A stretch of 57,135 bases of DNA from Actinomortierella ambigua (taxonomy: Eukaryota > Mortierellomycota > Mortierellomycetes > Mortierellales > Mortierellaceae), in assembly GCA_016098155.1 (NCBI GenBank), contig JAAAJB010000178.1, positions 1-57,135 of the forward strand, in the 5' to 3' direction. Every line of letters starts with the position of its first letter. The stretch's first letter is position 1. Below are positions 43,317 to 55,409 of the stretch, piece after piece. Both the position numbers and the translations under genes were made by a program. The notes below the pieces were generated by a model, which was not told the origin of the DNA, searched no databases, and worked only from the letters and a program-made list of their open reading frames with translations.

Positions 43317-43972
43317 ATGTTTGCTCGTCCCGCTGTTCGTACTCTGGCATTCGCTTCTCTGCGCCCTGCCTGGCGTATGTACACTACTGAAGGTAATGCA
43401 ACATATCCAGCAGTGGCATTGTGTTTTCAATGCTCAAATGGTTTTTAGCCACAAAAACTTACTGAAAACCGGAAAAAAAAATTAATGCTCTGCCTCTGGA
43501 AACAACATTAGCCACTTCGCCTCTGTTGTTGAAGCTCAAGGCTGATGTCAAGGATGCGATGCGATCCAAGGATAAGGAGCGCTTGACGGTGGTCAAGTCC
43601 GTTCTTTCGGACCTGGTATACCTGGAGAAGTCGCCACAGGCGCCGGAGAAGGTGACGGACTCGGTGATCCAGGTGTTGATCCAAAAGTCGATCAAGCGTC
43701 GGGAGGAGTCGATCCATGACTTTGAGAAGGCCGGCCGGTCAGAGTTGGCGGCGCAGGAACAAAAGGGAATTGATATGCTCAAGGTTTACTTGCCCCAGGA
43801 GATGACTGAGCAAGAGATTGAGGCCGAGGTCCGGAAAGCGATCGAGGCCACAGGTGCCTCAAGCGCCAAGGATGTCGGCAAGGTCATGAAGGAACTCTCT
43901 GGTATGGACCCTGCACGTGCTCCCAAGAAGACTGTTAGCGAGGTTGCCAAGCGAATCCTCTCTTCTCAGTAG
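43317..43972 (+). CDS. AIM41: Aim41/YqeY-like mitochondrial protein
   Basis: Two exons, 43317-43392 and 43512-43972, joined as G|CC, give 178 residues. Exon 1 is a classic matrix presequence (MFARPAVRTLAFASLRPAWRMYTTE: Arg-rich, hydroxylated, no acid until the end). Exon 2 is a full GatB/YqeY domain: KLKADVKDAMRSKDKERL at its start, VIQVLIQKSIKRREESI, then VYLPQEMTEQEIEAEV, VGKVMKEL and VSEVAKRIL. YqeY domains resemble the tail of GatB, the amidotransferase subunit that acts on Glu-tRNA-Gln. In yeast the protein is Aim41, located in mitochondria, with unknown detailed function. Its length fits the family. Confidence 0.92.
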
Positions 43973-44930
43973 AAGATGTAAAATATAGCTGCATTTGTTT
44001 GTTATTCGTCATCGTGCCTTGATGTCGTGCCTTTCGAGATGATACTTTACTCTCGCTTGATGAGGGATCGAGATGTCCAAAGCCACGGCATGTTGCACCC
44101 TGCCTGGTCAAGCGACTGTGCGAGTGAGGTTCGATAGAGAAGAGGTTTGGGGTAGAACAGAATGCATTTCTAACGAATTTGTGGGAAGGGATAGGATAAG
44201 CAACGTAGGTTGTCTCCATCCTGGATTGCACTAAATGGCACTCGCTGAAGGGCGATTTTCACCATGCACTGCGTCTTCCTGTTCACCCTTGGCAACCTAC
44301 TCCAACGCATCCTGCCCCATTTTTTGGGCACAATAGGTGCAGACAGGAACAACGGCGCGCTACCTATCATGCCCCTCTCGCTCTCTCTCTTACTCTCTCT
44401 ATCCTCTCCCTCCCCCTCTCCAATGTTCTTTCCCTCTGTGTGTTGGCCTGTTTCCCTGTTCATTCTTCCCACCTGCCTTCAATGCCGTTGTGATCCATCT
44501 CTTGTTTGGATGCCGTTGTGATACCGACTAAGTTCAACGGACCGGAAGAGTGACGATCTTCAACCAACTATTCGCTCCTGTTGGCATCTACAATGGTGTT
44601 GCTCCCGCTGCAAGTGTCACCCTCCCCCACTTCTTTTCGCCCATATTTTCCTACTCCATCATTGAACAAAGCCAACTGTGCTTTCACTCTCTCTTTTTTT
44701 CTTTTCTTTTCATTTCATTTCATCATTTTTCCCCCCTTCGCAGAGTGCACCCCCCCCCCTTACACTCTATAATCCTGACTCTTTTCGATACCCACTACCT
44801 CTCATTCCCTCCCCGTTAATTCTTCGTATTTGGCGAGAACCATATCTCGCGACTATGCCTTCGTTTGAACATAATCCAGAAACTATCTATTGAATCACAT
44901 CATTGACGCAAAAAAAGCAAGAAGCGGAAC
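43973..44930. other. Gap upstream of PH-like gene, pyrimidine-rich
   Basis: 958 bp with CT-rich tracts (44375-44420 and 44685-44730) and a C run (44745-44760), probably the promoter and leader of the PH-like gene. A short upstream ORF is described separately. No other gene is supported. Confidence 0.5.
44855..44893 (+). other. Upstream ORF, 12 codons, before the PH-like gene
   Basis: ATG to TGA reading MPSFEHNPETIY, ending 37 nt before the main start codon. If the transcript begins upstream of it, it could reduce translation of the main frame. The transcript start is not known. Confidence 0.35.
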
Positions 44931-47900
44931 ATGAGCACAGAGGCGCCTATTTCTCAAATGGTGGATTCACCCCTACCTACGATCACCACGACCACGACCA
45001 TGACAGACAAACCCGCGCCGCCAGGGTCATCTAATCCTGCTACCGTCGCTCTCGACCTGGAGAACGAGATGACTCCAGCACCTCACGATGCCAAAGTCCA
45101 GGAACACAACAAGGACAGACACCGACAACCCAACATCCGCATTGAAACCTCCACCAATGCCTTGCTGAACCTTGTCAAAGACGGCCACAACCAACACCAA
45201 CATCACCATCACCATCACCACCAGCATGCCCCTCAAGGAGACCGATTCGCCAGCATCTACGACGATTGCTCCAGTAACGAAATGGAATCTGCCAGCGAGG
45301 GTAATCCAATAGACAGCGCCATCGATGATGAATCCTCCATTGCTATCGATGATAGTCTCGACGGCTCCTCTGTTGGCTCTTCTGATAGCCCCTCTAGTAC
45401 CAGCCCATCCGACACCCTCGCTGGCAGCCCATCCGACAGCCCTGTAGAGATTATCTCAGCAGATGTAGCAGAAGAAGAGATGGAAGCCGAGAAGGCAGCG
45501 GCAGCAGCGGCAGCAGCGGAGAGAGTAGAAGTGGAGAAGGCAGCTGCAGAAAAGGTAGCCGCAGACAAGGCGGCAGCAGAGAGGGCAGAGGCAGAGAGAG
45601 AAGCAGCAGAGAAGGAGGCGATGGAGAGGGCAGCAGCAGAGAGGGCAGCAGCAGAGAGAGAAGCGGCGGAGATAGCGGCAGCAGAATGGGCAGCAGCGGC
45701 AGCAGAGAAGGAAGCAGCAGAAAAGGCAGCAGCAGAGAAGGCAGCCGTCGCAGCAGCAAAGGCAGCAGCTGCAGAGAAAGCCGCCGCAGAGAAAGCAGCA
45801 GAGGCCCGACGAATTGATGAAGAAGAGCGCCTCCACATGCAAGAGGTAAGGGTGTATAGGTTCCTTTAGAGTGATCCGTGAGAGGAAGAAGAAGAAGAAA
45901 ACTATGCATGTGTTTGGTCTCTAATTGCTCTTTCTTTGGTCCTGAACAACAACAAAAAATAGTTTGAACGCAAGATGGATTTCTTCAAGCAGAGCCATCT
46001 GGCGCCTTCTGATTCTGTAGTAGATATGCCGCAGTTCCATGATTATGCTCCATGCAATGCTACAGTACAGCTATCCGCTACCTTGGCCCCATGTATTCTA
46101 CAAATGCAGGCATGTCTCACTCATCTTCCTGAACAACCTCCCCATCATTCTTTATCCTCGACACATCGGAGGGACTGTATTTTGCTGCCAAATCTCAATA
46201 CAAGGGCTAACCAGGATTTTTTTTTTTTAAAAAAAATAGACTGTCATCAAGACGGTCAATTTCATTGTGGCTAATCACGGTCGAGTCAAGCGTCTCGATG
46301 TTTCTGCCGTGGTAGAACTACAGGCCATTCTCAGTCGTCTGCTTGAAGCTCATGAGCGATTCCAGCAGGTACGTGATACGTCTCCTTTTTCATTTCCTTG
46401 TATGAAACTCCTCCCTTCCTAGCCAAGATTTGCATTAAAAAGAAACACACGTCTAACAAAACAAAATGCCCTTGTCGAAAATAGATTTGCTTATGCGGCA
46501 ATGAGGAAGTAACACTGAAAGCGCTCTACAGTCTGTTGACGGAGACCAAGACCGACCATCATGACTTAGTCGTGCGCTGGGCAGCCACGTATCACTCGAT
46601 CCAAGAGGTCGGCGACATGTTAGCCGCGAAGCTGCAAGGCAGCAGCGGTGGCCATCATGTCTTCAACAGCGGCAAGACCAAGCTCCTGTCGCTCTTCAGG
46701 AGCCAAAAGACAGCCGCCTCCGAGCCCTTGACTGCGGACGAATGCGAGCACTGGGTCGACGCGCTCGGCCAGGCCGCGAACGACTGGCGGGTGATGATGG
46801 ACAACATGGTCCCGCAATGGAAGGCCTACAAGTTTTATGCGCGGCAGATGCATCGGTTTGCGATCGTCGTCGAGACCGAGTCGATCGGCGGGTTGGTCGA
46901 TGGGTTCTTGCGACAGACCTACAAGGAGGCCCGGACGATCTTTCGCAACTCGATCAAGCTGGCTCAACTCCATCATCAGATCGACTATTCGGCCCTGAAT
47001 AAAGAGGTGCCCAAGGAGAACACGCTTGACGCAACCTCTGCTGCTGCTGCTGCTGCTGCTGCTGAGGAGGACCAAGAATGGGGATCCCAGCACTGGCAGT
47101 CGCAGCAACAACAGCCGTCAGGTTCGGAGGAAGGGCCAGACCGACACGTGTTTGCATATGATGTGTTGAAGAAACGACGCCATATTTATCACGGTACGCT
47201 AGTCGAGCACCAACCATCGACGCAGGCTGTGCCTTCTTCTCAAGGGAGTAAGAAGACTTTGACGTCGACGGCAGCAGCAGCAGCAGCCATGATGGTCCAA
47301 CCTGTTCACGAGATGGAGCTGATTCTGACGACAGACCTCGTCTACATTGGCTCGCGCATGGCAGCCACTGACGTTAGCCATGGTAATGGCGGCGGCGTAG
47401 GACCTGCAGTCTCTGGGGCCGCATCACCCAAGACGATCAAGCTGCTGCACGAGCCGGTGGGGCTGGCAGACACGCAAATCACATGTCCGCCGGATGCGCC
47501 TCCGGCGAACGAGAATGTGGTCATTGTGTGTTTCCACAACACGACGACGTACATCTTGCAAGCCAAGTCAGCACAGGAGCGTGATGCTTGGATGCGAGTT
47601 GCGCGACAGTACAGCCTAGACCGGCCACGACAGACGATCGAGGCTACGCCGGAAGGGAGTGGGATGACGCTGAACGCGAGCACAAGCACGGCCAGTTTGA
47701 CCCCTTCGCTCCATATAACATCCGGCACGGCCTCCATAGGCAGCGGTGGTGGTGGTAACGGTGGTACCGGCGTTCGGTCGCTCTTCCAACGTTTCCGGTC
47801 GATTCGCCGTACGAATGGTGCAGGCCATCCGAGTTTGATGGGAAGTCTGGGTGATCTTGCTCAGGGTGAGTTGGGAAGCAGCAACAAGCTGTCACAGCGA

Positions 47901-50480
47901 GCGGGTGTGGACGAGCTGGGCCTTCGACGCTTGCCCGCAGACCGAGGCACGATCGTTCCTGTGCCGTTGCATGTCCATCTCCGGGCGAGCGTCATGGTTG
48001 AGCGGCAGGTCCAGATGGTCGATCTTACGACGGGCAGGACGGCGCTGTGTGAGTTTGGACTGGCGCGAGAGAACTACCAAGTAAACGATCGAGTTGATGC
48101 TGGTTTTCTCATGGTCACGCTACCGGCCGCCAAGGCGACGCAGGAGGAGTACTTTGCGGCGAATGGTCAAGGGCTGGTCGCGGCACCGTATGACTTGGGC
48201 GAGCCGACGTGCTATTACCATCCGTTGAAGCCCGAGGACATTTTTGTGAGCACCTGGATCCACCCAGGGCTCGACCTGCAGTTTGAGCCGGAGATGGTGA
48301 CAGTCTCGTTGGCCAGTATGTTCAAGTTTATCTTTGATGCACCCGAGACCGTGGAGCGTTTACAGCACCATTACCACAAGCTGCTTGCTGAGCAGATCCA
48401 AGCGCCCGACAACTTGTTCCTTACTATGCCCTTCCGCTCGCAGGCCGTCCAGGTAGCAAAGCGGATGAGCCGTGGTGTGACAGCCATGAATGGCATGCAT
48501 GAACGGCTCGAGATGGGGCGATGCTACATCGAATTTCGACAAATGTCCAACCATCCCGGTGCGTTGTCCGTCGGGTTCTGGAACCCAAAGACACGCCGCG
48601 ACATGTCGCTGGGTGTCTGTCCCTTGAACCTGTCTCAGATGAACGCCCCCCATACCGCCACCACCATCACAGCCGTCTCTGCATCGACCACGCCCACGTC
48701 CCCCAACCCAGTCGACCATACTGGAAGGTGGCCAATGTCGGCAACCACAAAAACGCCAACAACTCCAGCAACGGCCACGACGGGTGCGGTCAAGATGCAG
48801 CAGCTGGTCACGCGCGACTCGCCCACGGAGCTGCAGTTCCGCCTGATCCAAACCGATGTGGTTCTCAAGCGGCAGGCCCAGGGTGGGAAGATGGTCATGA
48901 CGGCCCGAGACTCGTCATCCCTTGACACCTACTACATCCAGGGCAGTCGTGAAGCCCTGAATGAGTTTGAAGAGTTTTTGCGGCGGAACCTGGGCGTGTT
49001 GTGCACTGCTCGGAGCATCGGTGAGACGATGCAGTTGGCGAAGCTGGCGTTCAGTGAGAAGGCCCTGAAGAGTGCTGCTGAGGACAGCGAGCGTAGTCGT
49101 CGTGTCGGCAGCGATCGTAGTAGCTATCGCGCAAGCGTTGCATACTCGGTCAGGACCTCCGTCACCATCGTGAACGACGAGGACGCCAGCGTTGGTTGTG
49201 AGTCGATTCAGACCAGCGCAAGTGACCTACCAAGCCAAGGCCACGTGGCCAAGTTGATCAAAAACTTGAACTTGGTCAATCCTGGTCATTCATCGTGTCG
49301 GTCCTTTACCTCGAAAAGCTCCAGGACGTCTCTCAGGGGTTTGGCAACGGTCGTAGAGGAGATGGAAGCCCAGTCAAATAGGGAGGGCGACTCGGCGAAG
49401 CCTCGAACACGCCGTGCGACTTCTGCTACGCTGGATCGTGCTTCCATGGGAACAACCTCGTTCCAGTTTAAGAGTGTCGACTCTTTGAAGCGCATGGCCA
49501 ACGAAGTCGCTGCGGATAGGGATGACGCTGTCAAGGACAGCAACCAGGATGCGGATGGCTTTGGCGGCGTGCTTCAAATCGACTCTTCGTCCTTTGGAGA
49601 TTTGACCACCGATTCTTTACTCTCGTCGTTCTTCAGTTCGTCGGAGGATGTTGCAAAGTCAAACGAAGAGGCTTTGGCAAAAGAGATGGACACCCCAGAG
49701 AGGGAGACCGATGCCACCTCTGTGACCATGGCAACAGCACCTTCCACCTCCTCAGGCTATGTTGAGGTTAGTGCCTTTAAGCTTTGCAAGTCGAAGAACA
49801 ACCTGCCAGCCTCGTCCTCGGCAATGTCTTCGACATTATCGATTCGTAATCAGCAGCAGCAACCGCTGCAACAACAACAACAACAACAACAGCAGCCACA
49901 GCAACAGCAACAACATCAACAACAACAACAGCGGTGGCGCGAGCGAGGTCCAGGACAAGGACAGAGTCGAAGCTACAGCAAAGGCAGTAGCGGCAGTTTT
50001 TACGAACCAAAGTCTGTGGCGGATCTGGCTCGGTTCTGGGCTGAGACAACAAGCTCGAGCCCCAAGCTACACCGGTTAGGGGCGAGCAGCCACACCATGG
50101 GCAACAGAAAGCGATCAGGGTCGTCAGTCACGTTGGAGAGCCCACAGTTGGTATTCGCAGCCGAGCAGTATCTGAATCACCCGCATCAGCCGTACCAGTA
50201 TCAGCATCAGCATCAGCATCAGCATCACCAGAGTCGTCAGTCCATCTCCAAGGCCCTCAATGAGAGCATGACCGGGCTGCCGAACGCGGCGGCGGTGAAG
50301 GGGTTGGAGCTGAACTTGGCGGCCGAAGCGAGGCATGTCATTGCGCAGAGCCAGTCGAGGCAGCTTCGACAGAGCCAGCCAAGACTGCGTCAGAGTCAAA
50401 AATGGGAGGGAGGTGTCGAGAGCGTGCCGCATCAGCCTGTTCGAGAGCTCAGGGCGCATTGGGAGTCCTTGAGGATGTAG
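44931..50480 (+). CDS. PH-like protein with long alanine-rich helix, 1728 residues
   Basis: Exons 44931-45845, 45963-46109, 46240-46368 and 46485-50480, all phase 0. The second intron is best drawn with a GC donor (ATGCAG|GCATGT), giving a continuous helix APCILQMQ|TVIKTVNFIVANHGRV. The alternative GT donor (GTACAG, after AATGCTACA) also keeps frame but cuts 27 nt earlier. Exon 1 ends in about 120 residues of EKAAAE/EREAAE repeats, probably a rigid single helix, after His-rich and Ser-rich parts. A helical domain follows (ELQAILSRLLEAHERFQQ, WAATYHSIQEVGDML). Around residues 673-780 the pattern MELILTTDLVYIG ... AQERDAWMRVARQYS fits a PH domain. A further ordered part of unknown type (FVSTWIHPGLDLQF, GRCYIEFRQMSNHPG) precedes a Ser/Gln/His-rich tail. 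Likely a membrane-associated scaffold; exact function unknown. Confidence 0.8.
45475..45830 (+). repeat. Degenerate AEKAAAE-coding repeat
   Basis: GCAGCAGAGAAGG-type units repeated about twenty times encode alternating Glu/Lys/Arg-Ala blocks in exon 1 of the PH-like gene. The minus strand is free of stops through the same tract, which explains the long spurious minus ORFs here. Confidence 0.8.
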
Positions 50481-51175
50481 AGAGAGAGAGAGTAGAGACA
50501 GAGAGGCAGAAGAGAGAAAGATAAGAGGGACAACGTAGGGATTGGATTAGAGAAGCATAGATTTATAATCGTTATAAAACGTACTGAATAGGATGGCATC
50601 AATGACCTAATTTGTTGATATGATATGATTTGTGTCTTTGCGTGACATGTGTGGGATATCTACAAGAGAAGAGGCGAAGAATGAGCACATGGCGATGCGA
50701 TGTGTGTGGATGCAGCAGTGCTTTGTTGTCGTACCCGCCGGAGTGCTGTGAAGCTGCAGCAGCTTTAGAGTTGTTTGTTGTGTCTCGCTCTCTCTCTCTC
50801 TCCTCTCTCTCTCCTCGTTTTTTTGTCTCTCTCTCCCTCTCTCACTCTCTCTATCTCCCTCCCTCACATCATCCCACAATCAGTCCCCACCACGCCCAGC
50901 GTGTCTGTCACTCTGTCTGTCTGCTCTCCCTCTCTCTGCTCTCCCTCTCCTCGTGACAAGCAGCACATGCAACAGATTACTCTTTCATTCAAACCTCATT
51001 CTCCATTCACACACCCCTCTCACCAACAACAACAACAACAACAACATAGTGGTCGTGGAGGTAGTTCGTTGTATCCTGTCTGACAGTAAAAAAAAAAAAA
51101 AAGGCAGACCATACCTCCCGCCCACCCCCCTTCAACCCCCGCTCCACTTTCACCACCACCTCCACCACCACCACC
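50481..51175. other. Gap before the myristoyl-type RING gene
   Basis: 695 bp with a purine tract right after the PH-like stop (AGAGAGAG, 50480-50530) and a CT-rich tract (50780-50960) plus CACCAC units up to the next ATG. Probably a 3' UTR followed by a promoter; no gene. Confidence 0.5.
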
Positions 51176-54100
51176 ATGGGCCAGACTAGCTCCACGCCCT
51201 CCCGCAACCGCCGTCGCTCGTCTAGCGCTCCACAGGGCAGGAGCCATACAGGCACCTTACCTCGCACCACCACCTCCTCCAGCAGCAGCACCCATCCAAA
51301 CGCTCACGCTCCTGCTCACGCTCCTCCTTCCCATGCTCACAATAATGCCCATGCTCACCCCCAAGACTCGATGCCTGCAGTCTCGTCCCGCAACACGCCC
51401 CAGCCTGTGCAGGTGCACTTTAATGCATTAATGACTCCCCATGTTAATGGGGCGGCAGCCTCGAGTAGCCCCCACCAGCCCCACTCCCACTCCCCCCGGC
51501 ACCCAGCTCGCACGGGGTCTCGAGAGAGGCGAGGGGCAGGAGTTGCTGCCTCTGGTGCTGTTGCTTCGTCTGCTGCCGCTGCTGCTGCTGCTGCTGCTTC
51601 TTCTTCGTCTGCTGCAGGAGGGGTTGGCTCGGCACAAAGCAGTCCGCTTGGTGCCACTCCATCCTTGCCGACCACCACTGCCCCGCTGCAAAGAACTGCT
51701 TCAAGTAGTGCACAGCCTGGCTTTTCTGCTCACGCTTTCTCCTCTTCTTCAGTACCTTCTTCTTCTTTTTCCCCTTCTTCTTCCTCTTCTTCATCACCTT
51801 TTGCCCCAACCATTCCACATCACATCTACCCTCATCGCCACTCTAACAACACCAACACCATCACTAACCCTTCCCACCCCCTCCCTCACCCTCGCCGCAA
51901 CACAATGTCGTCTGCTGGTCAGCGTGGTACCGGCCAAAGCAGCAATAGCCACAGCGGGAACCAACATGCAGCACCCCATGACAGCCGCACCCGAGAATCA
52001 CCCATGGTCGAGGCAGCCTCGTCCTCGTCGTCGTCACTCTCCTCTACTGCTGCCTCGTCCAGCTCTCCCTCCCGAGTGCTCAGGTCCACGACCGAGCGCC
52101 GTCGCCGAACCAACCTCTTTGCAGCCTTGTATCCGCTGCGGTCGCGAAACTCATCGCCCAGTGCTGGCTCCTCAAACAGTGGCGGTAGCAGCCCATCGTC
52201 GACCACAGGAGCGTCCCCTGCCAGCCGAGCAAGCAGAGGCACCAATAACAATATGGTCCGTGTTGGGGACAACAATGCAAACACTGGCGTCAGCAACAAT
52301 AGCAATGGTAGCAGCAATCTGCGTCATGTTACCCAGAGCACTGCCGCCTCTACGTCCTCGTTGCCCTCACCGTCGTCCAACACTCGCACACCTCGTGGCC
52401 TCATCCGAGTGCGCCAGAGGATGAACGACGAGGTCAGCCTTCGCAGCACCCGGTCGTCCAGCAGTCGAACTTCTAGTGTCCGGGGTATAGCATCGTCGTC
52501 TACAGCACCAGCTCATGGTTTGCCGTCATATCCCTATATGGAGGATACCCAAATGGAGATAGATCTAGACTCGATTGGTCAGCAGCGATCTCACCCCTCA
52601 CAGTACCACCACTACCACAACCAACACCAACACCAACACCACTACCACAGCCACCACGCCCCACCGACGACGCCCGCGACCGCAGCCGCAGCAGCAGGAG
52701 GACAAGCAGCAGTCTTGGCAACTGGCCAAGATCACATGTTGATGGAGCCTGCTGGAAGTTCCTCAAACACAACCCGCCGCCCAACTACTCGGTACCGCAC
52801 ACGAGCCACTCAGGTGGCAATATCACCTGCCCCTATATCGACTTCAAACTTTGGGCCGTCAAGCATCTCATCCTCTGGTGCCACAGGTTTCCCCGAGCCC
52901 TCATCGGCGTCGACAGCATCGTCCATATCAGACACCCACTCTGCTGCTCCGGTCTCGTTCAGTCGCTTCTCGATCAATCTACCAAACCCTCGCGGCGGTA
53001 CCTCCATCTCCTCCAGTCTGCTGCCCATCCGGCCAGACTCGGATGACGAGGAGCAGGACATGTCCCTGGACCCGCTGATTGACCACCAACCCATGGCCAC
53101 CGATGATGCCGAGACAGCCTCCTCGATCGCAATGTCGATGATGGACCACCATTATCACCCTCCGTCGGGCGCCGCACCCCGTCGTCGTGACCTGAACCCA
53201 CCCCCAGAACTGATTGCCGAGATCATCCACAACCAGTTTTCGACACACCTCCCATCGTCGTCCAACGGTCGTCCACTATCCACAACCTCGTCCGCGTCCT
53301 CGTCGATGGTGGCCGCCGCCCCAACGACTACCCCAGGTGTAAGCAGCAGTGGCAGCAGTATGACCAGCGAGCATCGTTTGACGATGGATCCTTACCCGAT
53401 GACGCGATCACGATCTGCGCAGCTTGCAGCTGCTGCAAGGGCCAGCTCGTCCCACATATCAGGACCATCAGTATCGACCAGCGGCGGAGGCAATACAAGT
53501 AGCGGCTACCAACACCTCCAGTATAGCTCCCATATGAGTCACTATGGCGAAGGATCTACGGCATCGTACACTTCAGGACGTCGACCGGCGTACGAGTCGA
53601 CAGAGAGCAGCACCTCCACAGCAACACTTCGCCGGCGTACTCCAGGCACTACTGCTACTGTTGACGAACCAGCGGGACCCCGACCTATTGAATTCTTGGC
53701 CATTGTCGGCACGGGCGCCCGCCGCAGCCATAGCAACACCAGCACCAATGGCAGCGTGCTGTCTCCTCATGGAGGATCATCTCCCACAGCAATGGCAACG
53801 CCGCGACGACGGTCAGCAGAGGAGGTTTCATCGTCCTCGACATTACCATCGTCGTCACCGTCGTCTTCATCCTCATCGTCGTCCTCGTCCTCGCCAAGCA
53901 CAACGCCCAACACCCCAACACCCCCTACTGCCGACGCAGCAATGCGGGCAGCTGCACGGGAGCGGTTCCGACAACTTCAGAACCAGGTCCCGCTGCTCTC
54001 TCGTATTATTGCCCATGTGACAGGATCACGCGCTGCGGCCACTGCCAACCTACGACCTGGTAGTGGTAGTGGCAGTGGTAGCGCTAGTGCTAGCGGTAGT

Positions 54101-55409
54101 GGTAGTGGTGGTAGTCATCATGGCAGCTCGATTGAAACAGATGCCGGGTTGACAACATCGGCTACGGCGGGATCATCGACCACTTTGGCTGGACCTCTGT
54201 CATCACCTTCACTATTGCCTTCGTCTTCAGGATCGACATCGGCATCCACATCGTCTTCGTCGTTGCTGTTGCCTCATGACTCGACATTTTCATCTGGTAC
54301 GACGCCAGGGGACATGCATGGATTGTCGTCTTCCAGTGCCACAGAAGGTGGAGAAGCACCACGTCGGCCTCGGCGCCACCATCACAGTTTGCGCGTGATA
54401 CAGTTTGGATCGACAGCATTGGGCCATGGGCATGGTCCTGCTTCTGGCAGTGGTCCACTGGGAGAAGAAACAAATGATGAGCATGCTGGCGATGGAGGAG
54501 AAGGTGGACGACGAGCCGATTATGGGGAGACGGTTGTTCTTGTTCTCAATGCGCTTGGGCCACTGCTCCGGATGCGCAGCAGTGGTGGCGAAGAAGGCGA
54601 GGGCGGAGCTGCCGGGACAACGACGCCAGAAGATGGGCATTATGATACCAACGGTTTTGGAGGCGGCAGCACCAATAACAACGCCGGAAATGATGGAAGT
54701 AGCGAGGATCACCACCATCACCACCACCGACCACGAGGCCAACCACAATGGCTTGTTGTCACTCTGTCAAGCGCTTGTAAGTTTAAGGAAAACAGGGGAT
54801 GAGGGAATTTTTTTTTGACACGCTATTGCATGAATTTCGTGACTAACTTTTTTTTTTTGCTTTTTTCTTTTTTGGGTACTAAGATCTCGGCAGCGTCTTG
54901 GCAGGGTCGTCGCTAAACCTAGATGGAGAAGGCGGAATGAACTATGACGAGCTGTGGGAGTTTGCCACCATGATGGGACCGGCTCGACCGATAACGACGA
55001 CGCAGGAGGCAATCAACCAAGCTGGATTCCATGTTGGGCGGTTTGAGGGCGCGATTCCAGGCATGCGAGACTATGATATGTTGGGCGATGCAGCCAAGTG
55101 TCTTGTGTGCATGTGCGAGTATGAGGAGGGCGAGGATCTACGAGCTCTGGACTGTAAGCATGGGTTCCACCAGGAGTGCATTGATAAGGTAACGATGAAC
55201 GAAAGGGCATAATATTGTTTTTTTTCTATCTCTCTTTTTTTTCATGCTTTGCAGTGTCTTACTCATATTCTAATTTCCCTTTTCGCCAACGCTGCTTTTT
55301 TTTCCCTCTTCAATAGTGGCTCACGACAGGTGCCAACAAGTGTCCTATTTGCCGAGCCGCGGCTGTCGTTCCAGTGGAGACCCCGGCTGTTGCAGCAGCT
55401 CAGGAGTAG
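51176..55409 (+). CDS. RING-H2 E3 ligase with N-myristoylation-type start
   Basis: Exons 51176-54776, 54884-55188 and 55317-55409 give 1332 residues; junctions fit (T|AT Tyr; DK|WLTT). The start MGQTSSTPSRNRRR fits an N-myristoylation signal (Gly2, Ser6) with a basic cluster that would help hold it on membranes. About 1190 residues of Ser/Thr/His/Ala repeats follow. The C-terminal 130 residues are ordered: YDELWEFATMMGPARP, then GRFEGAIPGMRDYDM and a RING-H2 (about 1273-1318: CLVCMCEYEEGEDLRALDCKHGFHQEC, then KCPICR), with all eight metal ligands present. The final intron splits the RING just before the Trp that contacts the E2. Probably a membrane-tethered ubiquitin ligase; substrate unknown. 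It is a different type from the multi-pass RING protein at 8.3-12 kb. Confidence 0.88.

Noticed and set aside
45257..45909. Two long minus-strand frames rich in Ala/Ser/Phe and Leu/Pro
   Set aside because: Complement of the AEKAAAE-coding repeat in exon 1 of the PH-like gene.
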